A stretch of DNA of 8,919 nt from Bacillota bacterium (lineage in GTDB: Bacteria; Bacillota; Clostridia; Oscillospirales; Ruminococcaceae). Numbering within the stretch: position 1 is the stretch's first letter; every line of letters begins with the position of its first letter. Where the stretch lies: the NCBI GenBank assembly GCA_023439605.1, contig JAEXNS010000360.1, positions 1 through 8,919 on the forward strand, read 5' to 3'. The notes under the pieces were generated by a model. The model searched no databases. It was not told the DNA's origin and saw nothing but the letters and a program-made list of their open reading frames with translations. This document shows positions 1-6,072 of the stretch, one piece after another. Made by a program: the position numbers and the translations under genes.

Positions 1-578
1 GTTCAGAACCAGATGGAAAAGCCGTTTCAATACCAACAGAAAACAAGAAGCCCATAGACCAAGACAATAAAAAAGTTACAACTACAAAAAAAACAACTGT
101 ACCTAAAGAAATTTCTTTTGAAGAAGGAGATTTAAAACTTGAGGTTTCAAATCAAAATAGTTCTAATTCTTCTAATACAATGTCTTTTAATATTTCTATA
201 ACAAATACAGGTAATTCACAAATTCCTTTAAGTTCTATGAATTTATTATACTATTTTAATGCAGATGGTGCTTCAAAAGAAAACTTAGTTTTTTGGTGTG
301 ATCACTCCTCTACTGTAGCAAACTCAACCTATAACAAAATTTCAGACGTATCTGGAACCTTTTCTAACATTTCAAATGATAAGGCAGATACATTTTGTAG
401 CATATCATCCACAGATAAAACTGTATTAAACAAAAATGACAAATGGGAAATACAAGCTAGAATAACGAAATCAGATTGGTCAGATTTTAATCTGAATAAT
501 GATTACTCAGCGGAAACTGTAAAAAATATAGTTATTCAACTTAATAACAAAACTGTTTTTGGAAATGAATTAAAATAA
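1..578 (+). CDS. C-terminal part of a secreted-type protein with a family 3 cellulose-binding module (5' end outside window)
   Basis: The frame is open from base 3 to the TAA at 576-578, giving 191 visible residues with no start, so the gene begins upstream. Residues 1 to about 43 are a polar Lys/Thr/Pro-containing stretch that looks like an interdomain linker. Residues about 44-191 match the CBM3 fold, with the signature blocks ITNTGNSQIPLS, FWCDHSS and KSDWSDFNLNNDYS. CBM3 is a beta-sandwich that binds cellulose outside the cell. The five residues forming the flat crystalline-cellulose strip in the Clostridium thermocellum CipA module (D56, H57, Y67, R112, W118) appear to be present as D100, H101, Y110, R153 and W159, which suggests real cellulose binding. 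No dockerin, sortase signal or other module follows the CBM. The catalytic or structural part it serves is not visible, so the full protein could be a glycoside hydrolase, a scaffoldin-like protein or a cell-surface adhesin. Confidence 0.9.
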   Translation, partial: SEPDGKAVSIPTENKKPIDQDNKKVTTTKKTTVPKEISFEEGDLKLEVSNQNSSNSSNTMSFNISITNTGNSQIPLSSMNLLYYFNADGASKENLVFWCDHSSTVANSTYNKISDVSGTFSNISNDKADTFCSISSTDKTVLNKNDKWEIQARITKSDWSDFNLNNDYSAETVKNIVIQLNNKTVFGNELK

Positions 579-583
579 TTTTT

Positions 584-622
584 ATAAAATCCTATGGGTC
601 AACTCAACTCATAGGATTTTAT
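584..622 (+). terminator. Intrinsic terminator after the CBM3 gene
   Basis: A 16-bp stem (584-599 with 607-622, one G-T pair) closes a 7-base loop and is followed by GTTTTAATTATTATTTTTT. It starts 6 bases after the stop codon. A/T-rich flanks on both sides could allow termination in both directions. Confidence 0.9.
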
Positions 623-677
623 GTTTTAATTATTATTTTTTATAAAATTAATAATATAAGTTTATAGTAAAAATCTA

Positions 678-707
678 TTGATTTAAAGTCTATAAATGAT
701 GTATAAT
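678..707 (+). promoter_or_regulatory. Probable sigma-A promoter of murT-gatD
   Basis: TTGATT (678-683) and TATAAT (702-707) are separated by 18 bases, between the CBM3 terminator and murT. The expected start near 714 gives a leader of about 38 bases. The -10 is perfect and the -35 matches 4 of 6. In such A/T-rich DNA chance matches are common, so this rests partly on position. The rest of 623-751 holds nothing else recognisable. Confidence 0.5.
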
Positions 708-751
708 AATAAATGTCTGTAGTATAATTAAATATATTATCTGGAGGAAAT

Positions 752-1990
752 ATGAATATTCGATTGCGTTTAACTTTATTAATTACTAAAGGTATGATAT
801 CTTTATTAAGACTTTTAAAAAAAGGCGGCACAACCTTACCTGGTGAAATAGCCTATAGATTATATCCTGGTATAATAAAAAAATTGTCAAAAGACATTAA
901 AACTATAATGGTTACTGGCACAAATGGCAAAACAACAACAACAAGAATAATAGGCCAAATGTTTGACGACAATAACATTAAATATTTAACAAATAAATCT
1001 GGTGCAAATCTTGTAAATGGTATAGCATCTACATTTATTGATGCTGTTGATTTATCTGGTAAGAAAAATCATGATATTGCACTGCTCGAAATAGATGAAG
1101 CTGCATTTAATTTGATTGCAGACCATATAAAACCTGATGTTTTAGTCGTTACAAATTTTTTTCGTGATCAATTAGATAGATATGGTGAATTGTATTCTAC
1201 ATTAAATAGTGTCAAATCCGGAATAAAAAAATCTCCAAATACTACACTAATTCTCAACGCTGATGATTCATTATGTGCTTCTTTAGGCACCGAGCACAAA
1301 GGAAAAACTTTATATTATGGATTTGATGAAACTGCATATGAAGAAAATTTGGAATTCGAAAATACTGATGCTTCTTTTTGTATTTACTGTAAAAATAAAT
1401 ATGAGTATAGTAATCATGTTTATGGACATTTAGGCGGTTTTGCATGTAATAAATGTGGTTACAAAAAACCAGAAACGAAAATTTCATGCTCAAAGGTTAT
1501 TAAATTAAATAGTTCTAATACTCAAGTCGAAATTAGTATTGAAGACAAAAAATATGATGCAACTGTGAACTTACCTGGACTTTATAATGTTTATAATGCA
1601 CTTTCTTCTGTATCTTCTGCTTATTATTTAAACATGAACATAGATAGCATAATCCCCTCTCTTCGAACATTCGAATGTGGATTTGGAAGAATGGAAACAA
1701 TAAATGCGAACGGAAAACTAATCAAAATGATTTTAGTTAAAAATCCAACTGGATTTAATCAAGTTTTAGATTTCTTATTGACAGAGGAAAAAAACATTAA
1801 CATAGCATTTATTATAAATGATAAAATAGCAGATGGAACAGATGTTTCATGGTTATGGGATGTTGACTTTGAAAAATTAAAACATATAGAAAATAAAGTT
1901 TATAACTTTTTTGGTGCAGGAATACGTGCAGAAGACATGTCAGTTAGGTTAAAATATGCCGGTATAGAAAGTAAAAAGATTATAAGATAA
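752..1990 (+). CDS. murT: MurT, lipid II isoglutaminyl synthase Mur-ligase subunit, truncated by a frameshift
   Basis: With GatD, MurT amidates the alpha-carboxyl of D-glutamate in lipid II at the cytoplasmic face, using ATP and glutamine-derived ammonia. The 412-residue product has the Mur ligase P-loop TGTNGKTT at 55-62, followed by the central ligase motifs (EIDEAAF, NFFRDQLDRYGE). A four-cysteine ribbon inserted in the middle domain (C210, C213, C232, C235) is the zinc-ribbon typical of MurT. The C-terminal domain (from about 310, motif GFGRME) contains DVSWLWD starting at D364, probably the segment holding the Asp (D349 in S. aureus) proposed to complete GatD's catalytic triad. GGAGG (743-747) lies 4 bases before the ATG. 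The frame ends early at the TAA at 1988-1990. The expected last 50 or so residues continue in the -1 frame to 2133, and restoring the frame would give about 460 residues, close to usual MurT length. Confidence 0.93.
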   Translation: MNIRLRLTLLITKGMISLLRLLKKGGTTLPGEIAYRLYPGIIKKLSKDIKTIMVTGTNGKTTTTRIIGQMFDDNNIKYLTNKSGANLVNGIASTFIDAVDLSGKKNHDIALLEIDEAAFNLIADHIKPDVLVVTNFFRDQLDRYGELYSTLNSVKSGIKKSPNTTLILNADDSLCASLGTEHKGKTLYYGFDETAYEENLEFENTDASFCIYCKNKYEYSNHVYGHLGGFACNKCGYKKPETKISCSKVIKLNSSNTQVEISIEDKKYDATVNLPGLYNVYNALSSVSSAYYLNMNIDSIIPSLRTFECGFGRMETINANGKLIKMILVKNPTGFNQVLDFLLTEEKNINIAFIINDKIADGTDVSWLWDVDFEKLKHIENKVYNFFGAGIRAEDMSVRLKYAGIESKKIIR

Positions 1991-2133
1991 AAAACAATTC
2001 AGACTTGATAGAAAAAGGTTTAGAATCAATAAACGAAAACGAAAGCTTTTATATTTTGCCAACATATACTTCAATGCTTAATATAAGGGGTCTCCTTGTA
2101 GAAAAATTTAATTTAAAGGAGTTTTGGAAATAA
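1975..2133 (+). other. murT: Displaced C-terminal coding sequence of murT (-1 frame)
   Basis: Read in the frame starting at 1975, this stretch encodes 52 residues without a stop, including SDLIEKGLESI and YILPTYTSMLNIRGLL, which are the expected end of a MurT protein. Its TAA (2131-2133) lies one base before the gatD ATG, the tight coupling normally seen for this pair. The main frame runs AGT AAA AAG ATT ATA AGA TAA, and the -1 frame is closed upstream by a TAA at 1972-1974. The shift must therefore lie between about 1973 and 1990. A lost A in the five-A run 1973-1977 is the simplest cause. A sequencing error, a real mutation and -1 recoding all remain possible. Confidence 0.85.
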
Positions 2134-2134
2134 A

Positions 2135-2881
2135 ATGTACGAATTAAATATATGTCACTTATACCCTGATTTATTGAATTTATATGGCGATCGTGGAAAT
2201 GTAATGGCAATAAAGAAGAGATGTGAATGGAGAAATATTGAAGTTAATGTTTCAAATGTTTCACTAAATGATAAATTTGATGCTTCAAAATATGATGTTG
2301 TTTTTTTAGGTGGAGGTCAGGATTATGAACAAGAGATTATAATAAATGACTTCATTAATCAAAAAGGTAATGAAATAAAAAACGCTATTCAAAACAACAA
2401 GATTTTTTTAGCTATTTGTGGAGGATATCAAATTTTAGGTGATTATTATAAGACATGGGACGGAAAAGAACTTAAACTTTTGGGTGCTATAGATATTTAC
2501 ACTATCGGAGGTAAAAAAAGATTGATAGGTGATTTTGTTTTCAACTGTGATTTTTTAATTAACGATAACTTTGACGGAAATATTATAGGGTTTGAAAACC
2601 ACTCTGGAAAAACATATCTAGGCTCTAAAGTAAAACCTCTAGGTAAAATTCTAAAAGGAAAAGGAAATAACGGGAAAGACAATACGGAAGGTGCTGTGTA
2701 TAAAAATGTTTTTTGTACTTATTCACATGGAAGCTTACTTCCTAAAAATCAAACTTTTACCGATTATTTAATTTCTAATGCATTGAAACAAAAATATTCA
2801 GACTTCACTCAGCTCTCCCCTTTAAACGATGAATTTGAAATAGATGCACATAATTATATGATAAATAGATTATTAAAATAA
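2135..2881 (+). CDS. gatD: GatD, lipid II isoglutaminyl synthase glutaminase subunit
   Basis: This 248-residue class I (triad) glutamine amidotransferase releases ammonia from glutamine and passes it to MurT for amidation of lipid II D-glutamate. The N-terminus (ICHLYPDLLNLYGDRGN) is characteristic of the GatD/CobQ-like family. The nucleophile elbow AICGGYQ carries the catalytic Cys95, and the catalytic His198 sits in YSHGSLLPKN. These match C94 and H189 of S. aureus GatD. R129 in GGKKRLIGD corresponds to its substrate-contacting R128. The length is normal for the family and no key residue is missing. AAAGGAG at 2115-2121 lies 13 bases before the ATG. The start is one base after the stop of the frame-corrected murT, so translation would ordinarily be coupled. 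If MurT really ends at 1990, that coupling is lost over about 144 bases. Confidence 0.95.
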   Translation: MYELNICHLYPDLLNLYGDRGNVMAIKKRCEWRNIEVNVSNVSLNDKFDASKYDVVFLGGGQDYEQEIIINDFINQKGNEIKNAIQNNKIFLAICGGYQILGDYYKTWDGKELKLLGAIDIYTIGGKKRLIGDFVFNCDFLINDNFDGNIIGFENHSGKTYLGSKVKPLGKILKGKGNNGKDNTEGAVYKNVFCTYSHGSLLPKNQTFTDYLISNALKQKYSDFTQLSPLNDEFEIDAHNYMINRLLK

Positions 2882-2894
2882 AAATCTTTAACTT

Positions 2895-2936
2895 ATAATC
2901 ACTTTTATAATATCAATATATTATAAAAGTGATTAT
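2895..2936 (+). terminator. Terminator hairpin of murT-gatD, separated from its T-tract by element E1
   Basis: A perfect stem pairs 2897-2912 with 2919-2934 around a 6-base loop (TCAATA). Two further pairs (2895-2896 with 2935-2936) now use bases of E1. It begins 15 bases after the gatD stop. No T-tract follows today: the next bases are the end of E1. The original tract (TTTTATTTTC, 3063-3072) now lies on the far side of E1. Termination efficiency is probably reduced. Confidence 0.8.
2927..2934 (+). repeat. Target-site duplication of E1, left copy (AAGTGATT)
   Basis: AAGTGATT directly abuts the left end of E1 and recurs exactly at 3057-3064 against the right end. This copy is also part of the right arm of the gatD terminator stem. 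Confidence 0.85.
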
Positions 2937-3056
2937 TACTATTCAGACTCTAAAGGTCAAGTTTGGAGATTTGCAAGGATTTCGACTTTGCGGATTTCAG
3001 CCGCCCTTGACCTTCGGTAAAATATCTCTGCCCTATACATATGGCTGAATAGTAAC
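2935..3056 (-). mobile_element. MITE-like palindromic element E1 (122 bp, no coding capacity)
   Basis: The ends are inverted repeats, ATTACTATTCAG (2935-2946) and CTGAATAGTAAC (3045-3056), matching at 11 of 12 positions. A second nested stem pairs AAGGTCAAG (2953-2961) with CTTGACCTT (3006-3014), and the centre is clearly richer in G/C than the surrounding DNA. An exact 8-bp direct repeat flanks it, the mark of transposition. It is related to E2 in opposite orientation: its left 23 bases match the right end of E2 at 22 positions, and TCTGCCCTA and GGCTGAATA are shared at the other end. It encodes no transposase, so an enzyme acting in trans must have moved it. Families known for 8-bp duplications (IS66, ISL3, IS1595, IS6, IS256) are candidates. 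Confidence 0.85.
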
Positions 3057-3064
3057 AAGTGATT
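3057..3064 (+). repeat. Target-site duplication of E1, right copy (AAGTGATT)
   Basis: This is an exact match to 2927-2934, immediately after the right inverted repeat of E1. The following TTATTTTC was probably the original T-tract of the gatD terminator. Confidence 0.85.
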
Positions 3065-3093
3065 TTATTTTCATAACTTTTTCTTTTTTAGTA

Positions 3094-3122
3094 TTGATTA
3101 ATATATAAATATAAGTTACAAT
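3094..3122 (+). promoter_or_regulatory. Probable promoter of the alpha-xylosidase operon
   Basis: TTGATT (3094-3099), a 17-base spacer and TACAAT (3117-3122) give a plausible sigma-A promoter outside E1, with a start near 3129. An alternative -10 (TATAAA, 3104-3109) lacks a good -35. No catabolite-repression (cre) site was recognised between 3057 and 3199. Confidence 0.45.
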
Positions 3123-3138
3123 TTAAATTATACGAAAA

Positions 3139-3177
3139 AATACTAAAATCTATTAAACTTTTAATGATTTTAGTATT
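3139..3177 (+). promoter_or_regulatory. Long palindrome in the alpha-xylosidase leader
   Basis: AATACTAAAATC (3139-3150) is perfectly complementary to GATTTTAGTATT (3166-3177), with a further possible inner pairing of 3152-3157 with 3160-3165. It sits between the predicted start of transcription and the Shine-Dalgarno sequence at 3188 and is not followed by a T-run, so a simple terminator is unlikely. It could be a DNA operator for a dimeric regulator or a leader mRNA hairpin affecting initiation or stability. Confidence 0.45.
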
Positions 3178-3199
3178 CATAAAAAGCAAGGAGGATTAT

Positions 3200-5539
3200 A
3201 TGAAATTTTCAGATGGATTTTGGCAAAATCAAAACAAATATGACGTAAATTATATGTCACAAGTATATGAAACAGAATTTGACAAGAACTCTATAACTAT
3301 TTTAGCCACACCCTCTATAATTTACAATAGAGCAATGACTTTAGGTGGTTCAAATTTAGAAATAAAATTCTCCTCTCATGTAGAAAATATTATAAAGGTT
3401 AATATAGTCCACCATAAAGGAAAGGTTAAAAATTCTCCTAATTTTGAATTAAATGATAATAACGGATTTATCCCAACTATAATAGACAAAGAAAATTATA
3501 TCGAATTAATTTCAGATAAAACAAAAGTTAAAATTCATAAAGGACAAAAATGGCTAGTAGAATATTTTTATGAAGAAAAGTTGTTAACTAACTGTGGTTG
3601 GCGTTCTACATCATACATAAAAGAAAACAAAATAAATAGAAAAGTAGAACTCATGTCAGAATTAGACGAATCATTTTGGGTACATAAAAAAAATACAGAT
3701 TCTTCATTTTTAAGAGAACAACTATCCCTAGATGTAGATGAGTGTATTTATGGTTTTGGTGAAAAATTCACTCCTTTTGTGAAAAATGGTCAATCAGTAG
3801 AGATATGGAATTCTGATGGAGGGACTTGTACTTACCAAAGTTACAAATCAATACCATTTTATATCTCTTCAAAAAATTACGGAGTTTTCGTAAACTCTTC
3901 TGATTATATTTCCTTTGAAGTTGCTTCAGATACTGTTTCTAGAGTGTCCTTTACTTTAGAAGATGAATGTTTAGAATATTTTATTATTGGTGGAAAAAAC
4001 TTAAAAGAAGTAATTAAAAATTATACTTTTTTAACTGGAAAACCTGCCTTACCGCCTGCATACACATTCGGCTTATGGTTATCCACTTCATTTGTAACAA
4101 AATATGACGAGGAAACAGTAACCCACTTTACAGATGAAATGAAGCGTAGAAATCTACCTTTACAAGTTTTTCATTTTGATTGTTTTTGGATGAAAGAATA
4201 TGAATGGTCAAATTTCAAATGGGATAAAAACCAATTTCCAGAGCCAGAAAAATTCTTGAAAAAACTAAAATCAAATGGCCTATCTATAAGTGTGTGGATT
4301 AATCCCTACATAGCACAACGGTCAGAAATGTTTGACGAGGGAATGCAAAATGAATATTTTCTAAAAAATTTAGATGGCAGTGTATTTCAATGTGATATGT
4401 GGCAACCAGGAATGGCGATTGTTGACTTTACAAATCCATCTGCTTGTAACTGGTTTAAGGAAAAATTACGTAAATTATTAGAAATGGGTGTAGACTGCTT
4501 AAAAACTGACTTTGGCGAAAGAATTCCAACTAATATAAAATATTATAATAATAGCAATTCAACTAAAATGCATAATTACTATACTTTTTTATATAACAAA
4601 ACTGTATTTTCTCTTTTGGAAGAATACTATGGAAAAAATAAAGCCTGTCTTTTTTCAAGAAGTGCAACAGCAGGATGCCAAAAATTCCCTGTTCATTGGG
4701 GTGGAGATTGTACAGCTGAATATACATCTATGGCTGAAACTCTTAGGGGTGGATTGTCATTATGTTCATCAGGATTTGGCTTTTTCAGCCATGATATTGG
4801 CGGTTTTGAAGCAACTGCAACTCCTGATCTATACAAAAGATGGTGTGCTTTTGGACTGCTTTCAACACATAGTAGATTGCATGGAAATAGTACATATAGA
4901 GTTCCATGGCTTTTTGACGAAGAAGCTTGTGATGTTTTGAGATTTTTCACCAACTTAAAAGGAAAACTTATGCCATATATTTATTCAAATGCTGTATATA
5001 CAGCTGAAACTGGAATACCTTTAATGCGTCCAATGATAATGGAATTTACAAATGATTACAATTGTTTGCATTTAGATAAACAATATATGTTGGGTGAAAA
5101 TATTTTGGTCTCCCCTATTTTTAATGAAAAAGGGATTGCACACTTTTATCTTCCAAAAGGTAAATGGATCCATTTGTTAAGTGAAAAAGAATATGAAGGT
5201 GAAAAATTTATATCAAAATATTATGATTACTTCAGTTTACCTTTATTTGTACGTGAAAATTCTATAATTGCATTTGGGAATTTTCAAGATAATTTTGATT
5301 ATGATTACCTTGAAAATACTAAATTTGTACTGTATAATATAAATAGTAAATCAAAATTAACTTTATACAATTCTAATAATGAAAAAGTATTTACTATAAA
5401 AGCGGAATTTTTTAACAATGAGTTGAAAATCTCACATACAAAAGTAGACAAACCTTTTTCCATCTCTATAGCTGGATACGATATTTTGTTAAATATTCCA
5501 GAAAACTCAGAAAAAGAAATTTATATTAATTTAAAATAG
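3200..5539 (+). CDS. yicI: GH31 alpha-xylosidase (YicI family)
   Basis: This 779-residue enzyme hydrolyses alpha-xylosidic bonds, in nature mainly isoprimeverose or xyloglucan oligosaccharides taken into the cell. It is collinear with E. coli YicI over the whole length, with a constant offset of 21 at the active site. The nucleophile is D437 in KTDFGERIP (YicI D416), and the acid/base is D503 in HWGGDC (YicI D482). C328, F329 and K435 match YicI C307, F308 and K414, residues associated with xylose rather than glucose preference. An N-terminal beta-sandwich (to about 265), the TIM barrel (about 265-610) and C-terminal beta domains are all present. There is no signal peptide, so it is cytoplasmic. 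The start at 3200 is chosen because AAGGAGG (3188-3194) precedes it by 5 bases. An in-frame ATG at 3164 lies inside the leader palindrome and has no ribosome binding site. The gene is bracketed by E1 and E2 in opposite orientations. Confidence 0.95.
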   Translation: MKFSDGFWQNQNKYDVNYMSQVYETEFDKNSITILATPSIIYNRAMTLGGSNLEIKFSSHVENIIKVNIVHHKGKVKNSPNFELNDNNGFIPTIIDKENYIELISDKTKVKIHKGQKWLVEYFYEEKLLTNCGWRSTSYIKENKINRKVELMSELDESFWVHKKNTDSSFLREQLSLDVDECIYGFGEKFTPFVKNGQSVEIWNSDGGTCTYQSYKSIPFYISSKNYGVFVNSSDYISFEVASDTVSRVSFTLEDECLEYFIIGGKNLKEVIKNYTFLTGKPALPPAYTFGLWLSTSFVTKYDEETVTHFTDEMKRRNLPLQVFHFDCFWMKEYEWSNFKWDKNQFPEPEKFLKKLKSNGLSISVWINPYIAQRSEMFDEGMQNEYFLKNLDGSVFQCDMWQPGMAIVDFTNPSACNWFKEKLRKLLEMGVDCLKTDFGERIPTNIKYYNNSNSTKMHNYYTFLYNKTVFSLLEEYYGKNKACLFSRSATAGCQKFPVHWGGDCTAEYTSMAETLRGGLSLCSSGFGFFSHDIGGFEATATPDLYKRWCAFGLLSTHSRLHGNSTYRVPWLFDEEACDVLRFFTNLKGKLMPYIYSNAVYTAETGIPLMRPMIMEFTNDYNCLHLDKQYMLGENILVSPIFNEKGIAHFYLPKGKWIHLLSEKEYEGEKFISKYYDYFSLPLFVRENSIIAFGNFQDNFDYDYLENTKFVLYNINSKSKLTLYNSNNEKVFTIKAEFFNNELKISHTKVDKPFSISIAGYDILLNIPENSEKEIYINLK

Positions 5540-5540
5540 G
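5533..5540 (+). repeat. Target-site duplication of E2, left copy (AAAATAGG)
   Basis: This 8-bp repeat contains the TAG stop codon of the alpha-xylosidase (5537-5539) and abuts the left end of E2. The same octamer occurs at 5654-5661. Confidence 0.85.
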
Positions 5541-5653
5541 GTTAATATTCAGCCACCGAAGGTCTAGGGCAGACCGGCAAGCCCGGTCGACTCAGCAAGA
5601 CTCGAAACCTCTTGCGAACTCGTAAACTTTACCTTTAGAGGCTGAATAGTAAT
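5541..5653 (+). mobile_element. MITE-like palindromic element E2 (113 bp, no coding capacity)
   Basis: The terminal inverted repeats are GTTAATATTCAGCC (5541-5554) and GGCTGAATAGTAAT (5640-5653), with 12 of 14 positions matching. Inside are a GACCGG/CCGGTC hairpin (5572-5577 with 5583-5588) and a possible GCAAG/CTTGC stem. It is an inverted relative of E1 and shares a core of about 40 bases (5572-5611) with E3. An exact 8-bp direct repeat, AAAATAGG, borders it on both sides. It lies between the xylosidase and the PH-domain gene with no T-tract, so it is probably transcribed within the operon mRNA as a folded intercistronic element. It has no open reading frame for a transposase. Confidence 0.87.
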
Positions 5654-5661
5654 AAAATAGG
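5654..5661 (+). repeat. Target-site duplication of E2, right copy (AAAATAGG), supplying half of a ribosome binding site
   Basis: This is an exact copy of 5533-5540. Its last three bases form the first half of the AGGAGG Shine-Dalgarno sequence (5659-5664) of the downstream gene, so the duplication kept both the upstream stop codon and the downstream ribosome binding site intact. Confidence 0.85.
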
Positions 5662-5674
5662 AGGAATTATAAAA

Positions 5675-6052
5675 ATGAAAAATAGCGATTTTGAGTACAT
5701 TTGGACAGATAAAAAAAGGACTTTTTTAGGTTTACCACTTTCCTTTACAAGGTATTTTCTAACAAATACTAAACTAATTACACGTGCTGGGTTTTTTAAA
5801 ATAATTGAAGATGAAATAAACTTATATAAAGTTACTGATAAAAAAATGGAACTTGGTTTTTTCCAAAGAATTTTTAAATGTGGAAACATAGTTATTTTCT
5901 CTAAAGATACAGACACACCACATAAAAAAATTATTTCGGTAAAAAATCCTTATAAAGTTTCCAATCTTATTGAGGAAAACGTTAATAAGGAATTGGATAA
6001 ATACAAAATTAGAGGTCGTGATATGATGGGTGGCCTAGATAATAACGAATAA
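5675..6052 (+). CDS. Small bacterial PH-domain protein
   Basis: The 125-residue product looks like a single bacterial pleckstrin-homology domain (bPH_2/YdbT-like) at about residues 14-105. This is based on the pattern RYFLTNTKLITRAGFF, then alternating beta-strands (INLYKV, GNIVIFSKD) and a closing helix (NPYKVSNLIEENVNKELDKY). There is no signal peptide or transmembrane segment, so it is probably cytoplasmic. The C-terminal tail RGRDMMGGLDNNE is polar. The ATG follows AGGAGG (5659-5664) by 10 bases. It lies in the same transcription direction between the xylosidase and the FkbM gene, without a promoter or terminator of its own. Before E2 inserted, only 14 bases would have separated it from the xylosidase stop. 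Its partner and role are unknown, since this domain family is structurally defined rather than assigned to one function. Confidence 0.7.
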   Translation: MKNSDFEYIWTDKKRTFLGLPLSFTRYFLTNTKLITRAGFFKIIEDEINLYKVTDKKMELGFFQRIFKCGNIVIFSKDTDTPHKKIISVKNPYKVSNLIEENVNKELDKYKIRGRDMMGGLDNNE

Positions 6053-6072
6053 GAAGAATAAGAGGATTATAG

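Noticed and set aside
640..831. A 63-codon open frame on the - strand over the murT promoter
   Set aside because: It overlaps the murT start, has no ribosome binding site or recognisable domain, and has the low-complexity composition expected of A/T-rich intergenic DNA.
1972..1978. Programmed -1 frameshifting in murT as an established mechanism
   Set aside because: T AAA AAG departs from the A AAA AAG heptamer at the first base. No upstream Shine-Dalgarno stimulator or strong downstream hairpin was seen, and recoding is not known for murT. A lost base or sequencing error is simpler.
2935..3199. A riboswitch or other leader RNA upstream of the xylosidase
   Set aside because: No known riboswitch core was recognised. 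The G/C-rich part is explained by E1 and lies upstream of the predicted promoter, leaving only the simple palindrome in the leader.
3164..3199. An upstream start for the xylosidase adding 12 residues
   Set aside because: The ATG at 3164 has no ribosome binding site and lies in the leader palindrome. The ATG at 3200 has AAGGAGG at 5 bases and matches the N-terminus of YicI (MKxSDGxW).
4629..4953. Open frames of about 86-103 codons on both strands inside the xylosidase gene
   Set aside because: They lie wholly within a highly conserved catalytic region of GH31, lack ribosome binding sites and show no protein family features.
5541..5653. E2 as an ordinary intrinsic terminator between the xylosidase and PH-domain genes
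   Set aside because: It has no T-tract after any stem, carries terminal inverted repeats and an exact target duplication, and no promoter follows before the next gene. Some attenuation remains possible.
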